Assembly (NCBI RefSeq): GCF_002846555.1
Contig: NZ_PJMS01000001.1
Location: forward strand, 3,906,001 to 3,970,000
Length of the DNA stretch: 64,000 nucleotides
From: Aquimarina sp. MAR_2010_214
Lineage (GTDB): Bacteria; Bacteroidota; Bacteroidia; Flavobacteriales; Flavobacteriaceae
Reading direction: 5' to 3'
A program made the translations under genes and the position numbers. The first letter of the stretch is position 1. The number at the start of each line of letters is the position of its first letter. Of this stretch, positions 8,699 to 18,256 are shown one piece after another. A model generated the notes under the pieces. The model ran no database searches and was not told the DNA's origin. It saw only the letters and a program-made list of their open reading frames with translations.

Positions 8699-10732
8699 TT
8701 AGTTTTTAACTTTTTTTAATTGTTCTTTAGAAACAAAAGAGATAATAAATTTAGTTCCGATACCTAATTCGCTTTCACAGTGAATTTCGCCATTCATTGA
8801 TTCGATATATTTTTTAACAATGGATAATCCTAGTCCAATAGATGCCTCACCTTCTGTAGGCTGTGCACTAAGTTTTTGAAATCTACCGAATAGTTTCTTT
8901 TGGTCCTGTTCGCTAATACCAGGCCCATGATCCTCGACCACAATATATGTTCTTGCATCATGAGATTTTACATGTAAAGCTACTTTACTTCCTCTTTTAG
9001 AAAACTTGATGGCATTAGAAACCAAATTTTCTAACACCTGGATCATATAATTTTTATCCACTTCTACATAGTGATTGCCTGATTGTGATGTAGTAATCAT
9101 TTCTATCTCTTTATCCTCTGCAGTAAGACGAAAACATTTCACAACATAGTTAACCAATTGTACTAAATCAATAACTTGATTCTTTAACTTGACCTGATTT
9201 GTTTCTAAAGCGTGTATGTTTAAGATCCTACCAATCATCTGTGAGAGACGATCTGCTGAATTATCAATTTCGGTTAAATACGATTTCTGATCTTCTGTCA
9301 AGTGTAAAGATGTAATATCGATTAATTGTATTAATAATCTTATATGGCTCAAAGGGGTTCTAAGATCGTGGGCAGCTATATTTACCAACATATCCTTTTC
9401 CTTATTTAGGTTAACTAGTTCTTCATTTCTAATAGCTACCTCTGCTGTTCGTTCCTTAACCTTCTTTTCGAGTACTACATTCTGCTCCTGAATCAACCTT
9501 TCATTTTCTTTGGCTTTTAATAGCGCTTCTAACTGTGCATCTTCTTTTTGTTTTTTATACATATTAATTCGGTCACCTAGTGCAAATGAAAGCAATAAAA
9601 CTTCTAGAGCTGAACCAATTTGCATCGCATTTAAATACGTCATAACAAAAGTCAGATTTAAAGACTCTAGGATAGCAAAACAAATACCAATTATGAGAGC
9701 TCCCCAAGCAAGCAAATAATATTTAGCAGGACGATACCCTTTTAACCTAAATCGAATACCTAAGAGAATAAAGTACGCTGCCATGATTAGTAATCCTCCT
9801 TGTGCCAATTTCAGGCCTTCTATTTTAAAGCCTAGTAACACAAGAGCACATACCAAAACACCTATAAAAAGAAACACCATCGATCCCTTATGCATTATAG
9901 AACCAGATTCTTTGGTATTTAAAAATTTTTGAGTAAATAAAGTCGCAGTAATCATGGTTAACCCTGCACTGACTACTACCAGTCCATTAAGAAAGGGAAT
10001 ATTGGGCCAAAAGTATTCAAAGAAGTATCCGAATACTGAAGCCATAAACCAAGTAATACTAAATACATAAGCAATGTAGTAGAGGTATATTCTCTCTCTA
10101 GTAGAAAAATATAAAAAGAGATTATATAGGAAGATCAACAGCATAAACCCAAAATAGATTCCTTGCAGAAAGTCTAAATCATGTTCGTAGTTTAAAAATT
10201 GGGATAATGTTCCGACTCGAAGAGGAAAAAATAAGGGTTGATCACTCTTCACCCTAAGGTAAAAAGTTCGCGTACTATTCACATCAAAATCAAGAGCAAA
10301 TAGATAGTTACTTACTTCAATTTCCCTGGTATCAAAAGGTAAGTCATCACCTGTATGCCTGATAGAAATTAATTTGTTTTCTTTATCAAATTCATAGAGC
10401 GATATAGAATCAATATAAGCCGAACCGACATTCAGATAAAAATTAGCCGGTATTGCCTTAGTAATTTTAAATTTTAACCAATATGCAGAAGCAGTACTAG
10501 AAAAATTTAAGGTTTCCTGAGTATACTCTTTAAACTTGATTTCAAAGCTATTACCCATAACCTCTTCAATGGATAGTTTAATAGATGTATCTTCCAGATA
10601 ATGGGTTTGTTTTCCGATATCCTGCAATTCTGTTAAATCATGTAGAAGAATAGTTGTTTGACCAAATGAATTAAAAGGCGACAATAATAATATCGATAAG
10701 AATCCTAAATAGTATTTGAAAGAAGCCTTCAT
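8699..10732 (-). CDS. 7TM-DISM sensor histidine kinase
   Basis: 677 residues. A signal peptide (to NSFGQ, about residue 24) is followed by an extracytoplasmic 7TMR-DISMED2-like beta domain (about 30-180), seven membrane helices (about 185-385, 7TMR-DISM_7TM), a coiled coil, then a kinase core: H-box NIAAHDLRTPLSHI with His near residue 455, N-box LENLVSNAIKFS, G-boxes VEDHGPGIS and GLGLSIVKKY. It has no receiver domain, so a separate partner regulator is needed and none is adjacent. DISMED2 domains are thought to bind carbohydrate-like ligands. It is divergent from the 277/745-aa gene pair starting at 10868, sharing a 135-base intergenic region, and might sense a signal relevant to it. Confidence 0.9.
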   Translation of the reverse strand: MKASFKYYLGFLSILLLSPFNSFGQTTILLHDLTELQDIGKQTHYLEDTSIKLSIEEVMGNSFEIKFKEYTQETLNFSSTASAYWLKFKITKAIPANFYLNVGSAYIDSISLYEFDKENKLISIRHTGDDLPFDTREIEVSNYLFALDFDVNSTRTFYLRVKSDQPLFFPLRVGTLSQFLNYEHDLDFLQGIYFGFMLLIFLYNLFLYFSTRERIYLYYIAYVFSITWFMASVFGYFFEYFWPNIPFLNGLVVVSAGLTMITATLFTQKFLNTKESGSIMHKGSMVFLFIGVLVCALVLLGFKIEGLKLAQGGLLIMAAYFILLGIRFRLKGYRPAKYYLLAWGALIIGICFAILESLNLTFVMTYLNAMQIGSALEVLLLSFALGDRINMYKKQKEDAQLEALLKAKENERLIQEQNVVLEKKVKERTAEVAIRNEELVNLNKEKDMLVNIAAHDLRTPLSHIRLLIQLIDITSLHLTEDQKSYLTEIDNSADRLSQMIGRILNIHALETNQVKLKNQVIDLVQLVNYVVKCFRLTAEDKEIEMITTSQSGNHYVEVDKNYMIQVLENLVSNAIKFSKRGSKVALHVKSHDARTYIVVEDHGPGISEQDQKKLFGRFQKLSAQPTEGEASIGLGLSIVKKYIESMNGEIHCESELGIGTKFIISFVSKEQLKKVKN

Positions 10733-10867
10733 TCTTAATGTTTAATATTTTGAGAAACCATTTTTACTCAACAAGGAAATTTTATAAATTATACCGTTTC
10801 AATTTCCTAAAATATCTATTGTATATAACAATTTAACTTGTAAGTTTATAAACCTTTTCACTAATAT

Positions 10868-11701
10868 ATGAACAAACTTGAAATACTTAAGGAAAAAGCC
10901 AAACGAATTGTACTTAGTGTTTCTGACAATCCACAAGGGCGCTATCAATTACGTTACGAATTTTACCAAAAATATGGAAATCCTATAACTAAAGGAAACG
11001 AAGGACTTGGGAATTCTGAATTAGCATTCATTGACTGGGAAATAAAGAGAGGTACACTCAATCCATTAAATCACCTTAATCCTGGAAGTGCATGGTGGAG
11101 AGAAGTCAATAGTCATTTTCTTTATGTAGCAACACTTGCTCAATTGATTAAAGAATCTGGAGAGACGTTTCAAGGTTTACCAGTTCCAGTAAATTTTTGG
11201 CTTGATTATATCAATACACCAAATGAATTTTCTTGGTATCGTGCCCATAATTCGAGTATAATTTCAGGATACCAAATAGCTGATAAACTAGCTTGTAAAG
11301 AGACTATTTATGAGCAATACTTTATGAATATCGTCCTTTATCGCTTACTTTATGCACAGTCCATGGTTGAAGGTGTCAGTTTTGGATTTTTGGGTAAAAT
11401 ATTTGCTAATCCTCGAGGGTGTGCGGTTGCTATAATAACAGGTGTAAAAGCCTTCTACCCTGATCATTACCCCATGTCAGAAGAGGATATTAAATACGTA
11501 ACCCATCGTGCACGTAATTTCATGGGATTCATTGAAGATATTTTTGATAAAATTTTGATATTAAGACACTTGAACAAACTATACATCGAAGCTGCAAAAT
11601 GGGATAATTCCCCAATAGTGATGAAGTTCGTTACAAATAACCAACCCATCTACCCAATTAGTCATAGTGAGTTCAGTTCAGCATATTTCAATAAAAAATA
11701 A
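10868..11701 (+). CDS. Unknown protein paired with FAD oxidoreductase
   Basis: 277 residues and no family I can name. It has no signal peptide or clear membrane helix and is rich in aromatic residues and His (WWREVNSHFLYV, NFWLDYINTP, WYRAHNSSI, FYPDHYPMSEED), which suggests an all-alpha cytoplasmic fold. A central segment (MVEGVSFGFLGKIF) is somewhat hydrophobic. The following oxidoreductase gene begins 39 bases downstream on the same strand, so the two are almost surely co-transcribed. It may be a partner subunit or a second enzyme acting on the same substrate. This is inference from context alone. Confidence 0.8.
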   Translation: MNKLEILKEKAKRIVLSVSDNPQGRYQLRYEFYQKYGNPITKGNEGLGNSELAFIDWEIKRGTLNPLNHLNPGSAWWREVNSHFLYVATLAQLIKESGETFQGLPVPVNFWLDYINTPNEFSWYRAHNSSIISGYQIADKLACKETIYEQYFMNIVLYRLLYAQSMVEGVSFGFLGKIFANPRGCAVAIITGVKAFYPDHYPMSEEDIKYVTHRARNFMGFIEDIFDKILILRHLNKLYIEAAKWDNSPIVMKFVTNNQPIYPISHSEFSSAYFNKK

Positions 11702-11740
11702 ACCATTAAGAAACCTTATACTCTTTAAAATTAATAACCA

Positions 11741-13978
11741 ATGCAAAATACTGAAAAGAACAAAAAGAAAATAGCCATACTAGGTAGTGGTATGTCATCG
11801 CTTACATCAGCTTATGAGCTTAGCTCCTACGAAAACTGGCAAGATCATTATGATATCACAATTTATCAAATGGGTTGGAGACTAGGAGGCAAAACAGCTA
11901 CTGGTAGAGGCCCAAACGAAAGGATTCAAGAGCATGGTATTCATATTGCTCAGGGATGGTATGAAAATGCATTCCGATTGATACAAGATTCTTATAAAGA
12001 ATGTGAAAAACATGATCTAATGCCTAATAGTCCCTTTAAATCCTGGGAAGATGCTTTTGATCGGGAAGATACCACATTACTCACCCACTTTGATCCTAAG
12101 ACAAATCAATGGATCAAAAAGAATATTATCTTTCCTTCTAATGAATATATACCTGGTCAAGGTGGTCCTTTACCTTTTTCAGCCATTATTCATAAAGCAG
12201 TAGGTCTAATCGCAGAAATTTTGTTTGGTAAAGATCCAAACAAAGATAATCTAGTGAATATGGCTTCTGAATCTGCTAAAGAAATCAAAACACCAGAACA
12301 TCACCCACTTTGGGGAAATTTTAAACCTAAATTTGAAGCTTTTATAAAAGACAAAATCTTTAAGCACGAGGGTGAGAAGTTATTAAATTATGTAGCTGAA
12401 TTAGTTCAGAATATGACTAGTGAAGGTCACGATCATACGCAACGAAAAGAGCATCACTCTATGATCAAAGAACTACTCGACCTACTTTCTAAATGGACGG
12501 CTAAGCTTATCGATTCTATAGCCGATCACAACGAATACTTCTATTGGTTAGCTGTATTTGTAGAATTTGGACTTGTAAATATGAAGGGAACATTTGAAGA
12601 TGTATATAATTCAGAAACTCATGAGTTGGATTATGAGCGTATCAATGACTTGGATTACCGAGAATGGCTTAGAAATCATGGAGCTAGTGAACGGTTATTG
12701 AGTTCTGCTATGGTGAGATTTCTCTATACGGGAACGTTTCACAACCTTACAGGCCCTGATCAGCAAGGTAATTTGGCAGCTGGGGTCGGTCTTCATTTTC
12801 TTACAAATTCTGCCGGTTATAAAGGGTCTTTTGTCTGGAAATTTAAAGCTGGAACCGCAGATACTATGATTACTCCTATTTATTTGGTACTGAAAAACAG
12901 AGGTGTAAAATTTAAGTTCTTTCATAAAGTTGAACAGGTACATTACTCTGATTCTGAAGAAATAGAAAAGGTATCTATGGTCGAACAGGTCACTTTAAAA
13001 AATGGCACCTATGACCCTACTTATAAGTTCAAAGATCTAGATGTATGGCCCGGAGAACCTCTTTATGATCAAATAGATGATCAACAAGCTAAAGCACTTA
13101 AGGAAGGGCAATATGATCTTGAAGAAGCTTGGTGTGGCTGGGAAAATGTAGGTAAAGTGTCTTTAGAAAAAGGGAAAGATTTTGATTATGTGGTTTTAGG
13201 TATCCCTATTGATGTTTTGGGTGGTAATGAAGGTATCTGTAAAGAGATTATTGATAAGAATGAAGCTTGGCAAAACATGTACAATCATGTTAAAAGTATT
13301 CCCACTATGTCCATGCAATTATGGATTAAGCCTACATTAAAAGAGTTAGGTATGAACTTACCTGATTGGGGGTTTCCAGAAGGATCATTACCTAACTTGG
13401 TGACTTATGCAGATCCTCAATATTCTTTCATAGATATGTCGCAGGTAATGCCATATGAAGATTGGAAAGGTGATGAACCAGGAGTATTAATATATTATAC
13501 AGGATCCTTTCTTGATCCTGAAGTAATACCTCCATTCTCTGATCATAAATACCCTCATGAGCAATTAGAACGTATCATGCGTGTTTCAGAACAATGGTTA
13601 CGAGATAAAATGGGCTGGTTTTTTCCTAATGCTACTACACTAGAATATCCCGAAGGAATGAAGTTGAGTGTAATCCATGATTTTTTAAAAAATGCCACAA
13701 CAGACTATAGCAGACTAAAAACTCAGTTTTTCCGAGCTAATGTAAATCCAACGGATAGATACACATTATCACTCCCAGGCTCTAACAAATACCGACTTAA
13801 AGCAAATGAGTCTGGCTTTGACAACCTTATCATCACAGGAGATTGGATCAATTTTGGTGTCAATGTAGGATATTATGAAGGAGCTATTGTTGCGGGTCTT
13901 CAGGCAGGTCAAGTGGTACGCGATAAACTTGAATTACCTAGTGAAACAGAGATTTTTTCTGGAGTGAAGTTGAAGTAA
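11741..13978 (+). CDS. FAD-dependent amine-oxidase/desaturase-like oxidoreductase
   Basis: 745 residues. The N-terminus carries a dinucleotide-binding fold (IAILGSGMSSLTSAYEL, residues 9-25), the second FAD motif MGWRLGGKTATGRG and EHGIHIAQGWYENAF, as in the carotenoid desaturase/amine oxidase superfamily (COG3349-like). The C-terminus has the matching FAD motif GDWINFGVNVGYYEGAIVAGLQAG. An insertion of about 200 residues (110-310) makes it longer than typical desaturases. The start has no signal peptide, so it is likely cytoplasmic. It is the second gene of a two-gene unit closed by a 14-bp terminator. The substrate is unknown; neither carotenoid genes nor a polyprenyl pathway lie nearby. 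Confidence 0.8.
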   Translation: MQNTEKNKKKIAILGSGMSSLTSAYELSSYENWQDHYDITIYQMGWRLGGKTATGRGPNERIQEHGIHIAQGWYENAFRLIQDSYKECEKHDLMPNSPFKSWEDAFDREDTTLLTHFDPKTNQWIKKNIIFPSNEYIPGQGGPLPFSAIIHKAVGLIAEILFGKDPNKDNLVNMASESAKEIKTPEHHPLWGNFKPKFEAFIKDKIFKHEGEKLLNYVAELVQNMTSEGHDHTQRKEHHSMIKELLDLLSKWTAKLIDSIADHNEYFYWLAVFVEFGLVNMKGTFEDVYNSETHELDYERINDLDYREWLRNHGASERLLSSAMVRFLYTGTFHNLTGPDQQGNLAAGVGLHFLTNSAGYKGSFVWKFKAGTADTMITPIYLVLKNRGVKFKFFHKVEQVHYSDSEEIEKVSMVEQVTLKNGTYDPTYKFKDLDVWPGEPLYDQIDDQQAKALKEGQYDLEEAWCGWENVGKVSLEKGKDFDYVVLGIPIDVLGGNEGICKEIIDKNEAWQNMYNHVKSIPTMSMQLWIKPTLKELGMNLPDWGFPEGSLPNLVTYADPQYSFIDMSQVMPYEDWKGDEPGVLIYYTGSFLDPEVIPPFSDHKYPHEQLERIMRVSEQWLRDKMGWFFPNATTLEYPEGMKLSVIHDFLKNATTDYSRLKTQFFRANVNPTDRYTLSLPGSNKYRLKANESGFDNLIITGDWINFGVNVGYYEGAIVAGLQAGQVVRDKLELPSETEIFSGVKLK

Positions 13979-13995
13979 CAAAATGTAATACTTTT

Positions 13996-14040
13996 ACATA
14001 GCAAAAAGTGAATTAAAACTTTACTTTTTGCTATGTTTTA
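13996..14040 (+). terminator. Terminator after the oxidoreductase gene
   Basis: Perfect 14-base stem ACATAGCAAAAAGT (13996-14009) and ACTTTTTGCTATGT (14023-14036) followed by TTTTA. It sits 18 bases past the stop codon at 13978 and separates it from the convergent LRR gene. Confidence 0.8.
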
Positions 14041-14118
14041 TACATCATGTATTCGACAAAATATACATTAAAACTTAAGTAATTCCTGTTAAATTACTAC
14101 AAGAGTATTTTATTACAT

Positions 14119-17100
14119 CTAACTCTTAATGATCTTAGTAGTGTAATTTACACCTGGTAGCTCTACTTGTATATAATATAATCCTGAAGGAATTAAATCA
14201 GTATTCAATTTCAAAATGCCTTTATCATTAAAATCAATACTTGTATTCATTATTAAACCTCCTAAAGAGTTAAAAATTGTGATTATTCCCGTTTTAGAAA
14301 CAATACCAGGTATATGAATTATAAGATCTTCTTTTTCTAATGGATTTGGGTATGCTTCGAATGTTTTAGTATTATCTAAAACATCGAATGGATCATTTGT
14401 AGTTAATGCTTGATTAACTACTAAAGTTATTGGGTTCAATTGTAATGTTAATTTTGTTGCAACCGTATTCTTTATCAAACAATCGTAAATACCATTGTCT
14501 TCTGTGTTCATTTTAGTTATAGTATAGGTTGCTGTAGTGGCTCCAATAATATCTGTACCATTTTTTCTCCATTGGTATATATTATTTTCACTTGTAGTTT
14601 CTGTAATTGTGAATGTAAAGTTTTGATTTTCGTTAACTTCGATAGTTGTTGATTTACCAATGTTTGATTGAGGACTATACACAAGATCTGGTTGATTAAA
14701 AAATGTATTTTCAATATTTTCAAAAACAAAATTATTTGTATCCACCTTAAAAGATTCAATCGAATCTTCAAATAAGGGTAATGCACCCTCTAGCTGATTA
14801 TTATTTAAATACAATGAACTTAAGTTTTTCAACTTGGTTAATGTTTCTGGAACTTCACCTGATAGCAAATTATTGTCAAGAGTCAATGTTCTTAGCGTCT
14901 CTAGTGTTCCCAACTGTTCAGGAATAATTCCGGTTAATAAATTCTCACTGAAATTAATTCGATCTATAGAATCTAATCCATTTAAAGTTGATGGAATTGA
15001 GCCCTCTAATTGATTTTTATATAAAAATAGATCTTTTAATTTTTTTAAGGCTCCTAACTCATTAGGAATTGTTCCAGTAAGTTGATTTCCATATAGGTAT
15101 AAATATTTCAGATTACTCAGTCGCCCTAATTCTTTTGGTATACTACCAGTTAATTTATTATAAGTGAGAACTAACAATTCTAACTTATCTAAACTCCCAA
15201 GTTCTGATGGAATGCTACCTTCTAATTTATTACTTGATAATTGTAAGGAACGTAGTTTTGGTGATGAACCCAATACTGATGGAATAGTTCCAGATAATTG
15301 ATTCGAACTCAAATTCAAATATTCAAGATTAGGTAATTCACTTAATTCTGGTAAAATAGTACCTGTTAGTTGATTTCCTCTTAGATCAAGTGATCTAATT
15401 CTTTGTAGTTGACTTATTTCTAACGGGAGGTCTTTTGATAATTGATTTAGAGATAAAAATAAATATTCAAGATATTTTAAGTTTCCTAGTTCTGGAGGAA
15501 TACTCCCAGTCAACTTATTATTATAAAGATCAATAGCTTTCAAACACCTGATTTGACTTAATTCTACAGGAATAGTTCCACTTAAATTATTCAATGTTAA
15601 CCTAAGGAACTGTAAATTTTTTAAGTTACCTAATTCTGCAGGAATTCCATCTATAAGTCTATTATGCCCCAGTTCTATATTCCATAAATTAGACAATTGT
15701 CCCATTTCTTTAGGAATTGCTTTTTCTATTTTGTTAGAAAGCAAATCTATACTAGTAAGCATTGTTAAGTTACCTATTTCTGGTGGTAACGGTCCCTTAA
15801 GATCATTATTTCTCATATAAATAGATACTACTCTACCTTGTTCATTTAATTTTATACCTCTCCAATTATCTATACTTTTACTTAAATCCCATTTTCGAAC
15901 CCAGCCTTGTCCATTTGTAGAATTATATAAGGCCATCAATGCCTCACGATCTAAATTTATCAAACTTTGATCTTGAGCACAGCCATTGATATCTACAGTT
16001 TGTTCAGAAACTGTATTAGGGCATTGATCTAAATCATTTGTTATTCCATCACCATCATCATCTAATTGAGCATGTGCACAACCATCGCAATTGACAGAGC
16101 TACCCACAGAAGTATTTGGGCATCGATCGAATTGACTCGAAATACCATCATTATCATAGTCCCCGTTTACTACTATTGTGAAATGATTTTTTATTAATGT
16201 CAAATCAGTTACTATGCTATTATTAATAATACAATCGTATACTCCTGCATCTGATGGATTTATGGCATCAAAAGTCAAAAACAAAGAATTTTCACCAATA
16301 ATATTTCGCCCATCTTTTCTCCATTGATAGCTATTATTTTGGCTTGTAGTAGCATCCACTTTTAAGGTATAACTATCTCCTTCATCTATATTTTTCGTTT
16401 GTACTACATCTATATATGCTTGATAAGAATAACTTATTTTACTATTTGGATACAAGGTCAAATAATTCTCTAAATCTTCAAAAACAAAAGAATTTTTAGC
16501 GATCGCATACTCTGTTCCTTCATTTGGAACAAAACTTAATTCTCCAAATAATTTATTATTAAAAGCATAAAAACGCTTTAGATTAACTAAATTTTCGATT
16601 TCCTTAGGAATATTCCCTGACAAATTATTATGCTGTAAATAAATAAATATCAATGGGTTTATACTTCCGATAGATGCCGGAATTTCTTCTACAAAACTAT
16701 TATAAGAAAAATCAATATGTCGTAATTTATTACAATTACCAATACTATTCGGAATTTTTCCTGTTAGTTTATTATGAGAAATATTTAGGTGGGTAAGGTT
16801 ACTTAAATTCCCAAAATTTAAAGGCAAACTTCCTTCTATTTCATTAAATGAAGCATCAATAAACTCTAAGGCATTCAAACTCTCAATTCCGACAGGTAAA
16901 GATGCTAATTTATTGTTATTAATTTTTAGCCGAGTTAGCTTAATTAAATTTCTTAGTGATAAGGGTAAATTTCCAGAAAAGGAATTTCCACTAATATTTA
17001 GATTGGTAAGACTTTTAAAATTACCTATAAATTCAGGAATAATACCCGAAAAATTGTTGGATTCTAATCCCAGATATTCCAAATTAGTTAAATTACCAAT

Positions 17101-17496
17101 TTCTATAGGTAACTCTCCTGTTAATTCGTTTTGATTTAAATAAAGGTATTTTAGTTTTACAAGATTTCCTACTTCTTTGGGTATTTCTCCAAATAATTGA
17201 TTAGAATCTAAAAAAAGTTCAGTTAGCTGATCGAGGTTTCCAATTTGAGGTGGAATATTACCAACAAGGTTTTGCCCCAAAAGATTAAGACTCACTACTC
17301 TACCCTCTTGATTGGTTTGTACTCCATGCCATCCTGCCATATTCTGACTTAAATCCCAAGGAATTGACCAATTATCTCCATTAGTTTCATAATAAAATGT
17401 CATCAACGCATCTCTATCTGTAGAGACATTATTTTGAGAAAAACCATTTGTCAATACTAATAGGGATATAGAAAAATATTGTAAAATTTTGTTCAT
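14119..17496 (-). CDS. Secreted LRR/Ig/TSP3 surface protein with type IX sorting domain
   Basis: 1125 residues with a duplicated plan. A signal peptide (1-20) is followed by an N-cap (DALMTFYYETNGDNW), about eleven plant-type LRRs of the form GNIPPQIGNLxxL, and an Ig-like domain (about 365-440). Next comes a calcium-binding thrombospondin-3 linker (DNDGISSQFDRCP, DDDGDGITNDLDQCP). A second N-cap (EALMALYNSTNGQGW), about sixteen LRRs, a second Ig-like domain (about 950-1035) and a C-terminal type IX secretion sorting domain (FEAYPNPLE ... IIKS) complete it. It should be exported by the T9SS and attached to or released from the surface, for adhesion or ligand binding. It is monocistronic, convergent with the oxidoreductase gene. 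Confidence 0.93.
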   Translation of the reverse strand: MNKILQYFSISLLVLTNGFSQNNVSTDRDALMTFYYETNGDNWSIPWDLSQNMAGWHGVQTNQEGRVVSLNLLGQNLVGNIPPQIGNLDQLTELFLDSNQLFGEIPKEVGNLVKLKYLYLNQNELTGELPIEIGNLTNLEYLGLESNNFSGIIPEFIGNFKSLTNLNISGNSFSGNLPLSLRNLIKLTRLKINNNKLASLPVGIESLNALEFIDASFNEIEGSLPLNFGNLSNLTHLNISHNKLTGKIPNSIGNCNKLRHIDFSYNSFVEEIPASIGSINPLIFIYLQHNNLSGNIPKEIENLVNLKRFYAFNNKLFGELSFVPNEGTEYAIAKNSFVFEDLENYLTLYPNSKISYSYQAYIDVVQTKNIDEGDSYTLKVDATTSQNNSYQWRKDGRNIIGENSLFLTFDAINPSDAGVYDCIINNSIVTDLTLIKNHFTIVVNGDYDNDGISSQFDRCPNTSVGSSVNCDGCAHAQLDDDGDGITNDLDQCPNTVSEQTVDINGCAQDQSLINLDREALMALYNSTNGQGWVRKWDLSKSIDNWRGIKLNEQGRVVSIYMRNNDLKGPLPPEIGNLTMLTSIDLLSNKIEKAIPKEMGQLSNLWNIELGHNRLIDGIPAELGNLKNLQFLRLTLNNLSGTIPVELSQIRCLKAIDLYNNKLTGSIPPELGNLKYLEYLFLSLNQLSKDLPLEISQLQRIRSLDLRGNQLTGTILPELSELPNLEYLNLSSNQLSGTIPSVLGSSPKLRSLQLSSNKLEGSIPSELGSLDKLELLVLTYNKLTGSIPKELGRLSNLKYLYLYGNQLTGTIPNELGALKKLKDLFLYKNQLEGSIPSTLNGLDSIDRINFSENLLTGIIPEQLGTLETLRTLTLDNNLLSGEVPETLTKLKNLSSLYLNNNQLEGALPLFEDSIESFKVDTNNFVFENIENTFFNQPDLVYSPQSNIGKSTTIEVNENQNFTFTITETTSENNIYQWRKNGTDIIGATTATYTITKMNTEDNGIYDCLIKNTVATKLTLQLNPITLVVNQALTTNDPFDVLDNTKTFEAYPNPLEKEDLIIHIPGIVSKTGIITIFNSLGGLIMNTSIDFNDKGILKLNTDLIPSGLYYIQVELPGVNYTTKIIKS

Positions 17497-17885
17497 GATT
17501 TTCGTGTGAATAATTTGTTATAAATCATAGCATCAAATGTAAGTTAAATTGAGTTCAGATTAATAATCATTTATGCTACTTTTGTTATTGTTTCAAACAC
17601 TTTATAAAGGCATCTGAATGTCAATTTACATTAGTAAATGTCTTGAATAAACAAAATGTTACCTTAAATTTTTAAATATATCTCAGTAGACAATATTTTT
17701 ATACTTTTATTACTTTATTAAATTTGGAATATCTGAATAATTTACTATTCCTGAAGTATAGTTTAAAAGATGATATATAGTAATAATAGTAGTTTTGCAA
17801 TACACTGGATCATCAAGAATGTATTATTGGGTCTTTAATTTTTTAGTTGGCTTTGTTCTACAAACATTAAAATAGCAACTAATAG
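17497..17885. other. Intergenic region upstream of the LRR gene
   Basis: About 390 AT-rich bases. Apart from the candidate promoter box at 17534-17541 I see no ORF, repeat or hairpin in it. Confidence 0.5.
17534..17541 (-). promoter_or_regulatory. Candidate -7 box of the LRR gene
   Basis: TACATTTG on the minus strand matches TAnnTTTG and lies 38 bases before the ATG at 17496. No clear TTG at the right spacing was found. Confidence 0.35.
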
Positions 17886-18056
17886 TTAATTGTTTTCTAA
17901 TAGGATTTTATATGCTAACAAACAACAGTACCATGGGCTGCTTTGTATTTTTTCACTAAAATCTTTTTGAAATTCCTTCTGGAACCCATACGATACGGTT
18001 ACAAAAAAATTAAACAGTAATGTTAGATAAATAGTACTTACAATTAATCTCTTCAT
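17886..18056 (-). CDS. Possible small secreted peptide
   Basis: A 56-residue frame from the ATG at 18056 (an upstream in-frame start at 18101 is less likely). It starts MKRLIVSTIYLTLLFNFFV, a good signal peptide, then SYGFQKEFQKDFSEK and a tail with two adjacent cysteines (PWYCCLLAYK). No family is recognised. It stands alone with noncoding DNA on both sides. It may be a real small exported peptide or a chance frame; codon use is not informative at this length. Confidence 0.35.
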   Translation of the reverse strand: MKRLIVSTIYLTLLFNFFVTVSYGFQKEFQKDFSEKIQSSPWYCCLLAYKILLENN

Positions 18057-18256
18057 TTTAATTATTTTTATCAAAAAGGTTAGTCCCAAACATGTTTTCA
18101 AAAACCATCTTTTTGTTTCTTCCAGATAGTTAAATAGTAACCATTATATTTTTTAAACACACCAAATTTATCAGGAACTTTCTATAAATAGGTACCAATA
18201 TCTGATAATCTAAATAGTACATAAATCAGGGTTATATTTTTTATTTTTAAATTTAA

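Noticed and set aside
10868..11701. Reading the 277-aa gene as a transposase or toxin
   Set aside because: No catalytic motif, no repeats at its borders and a tight pairing with a metabolic-looking oxidoreductase.
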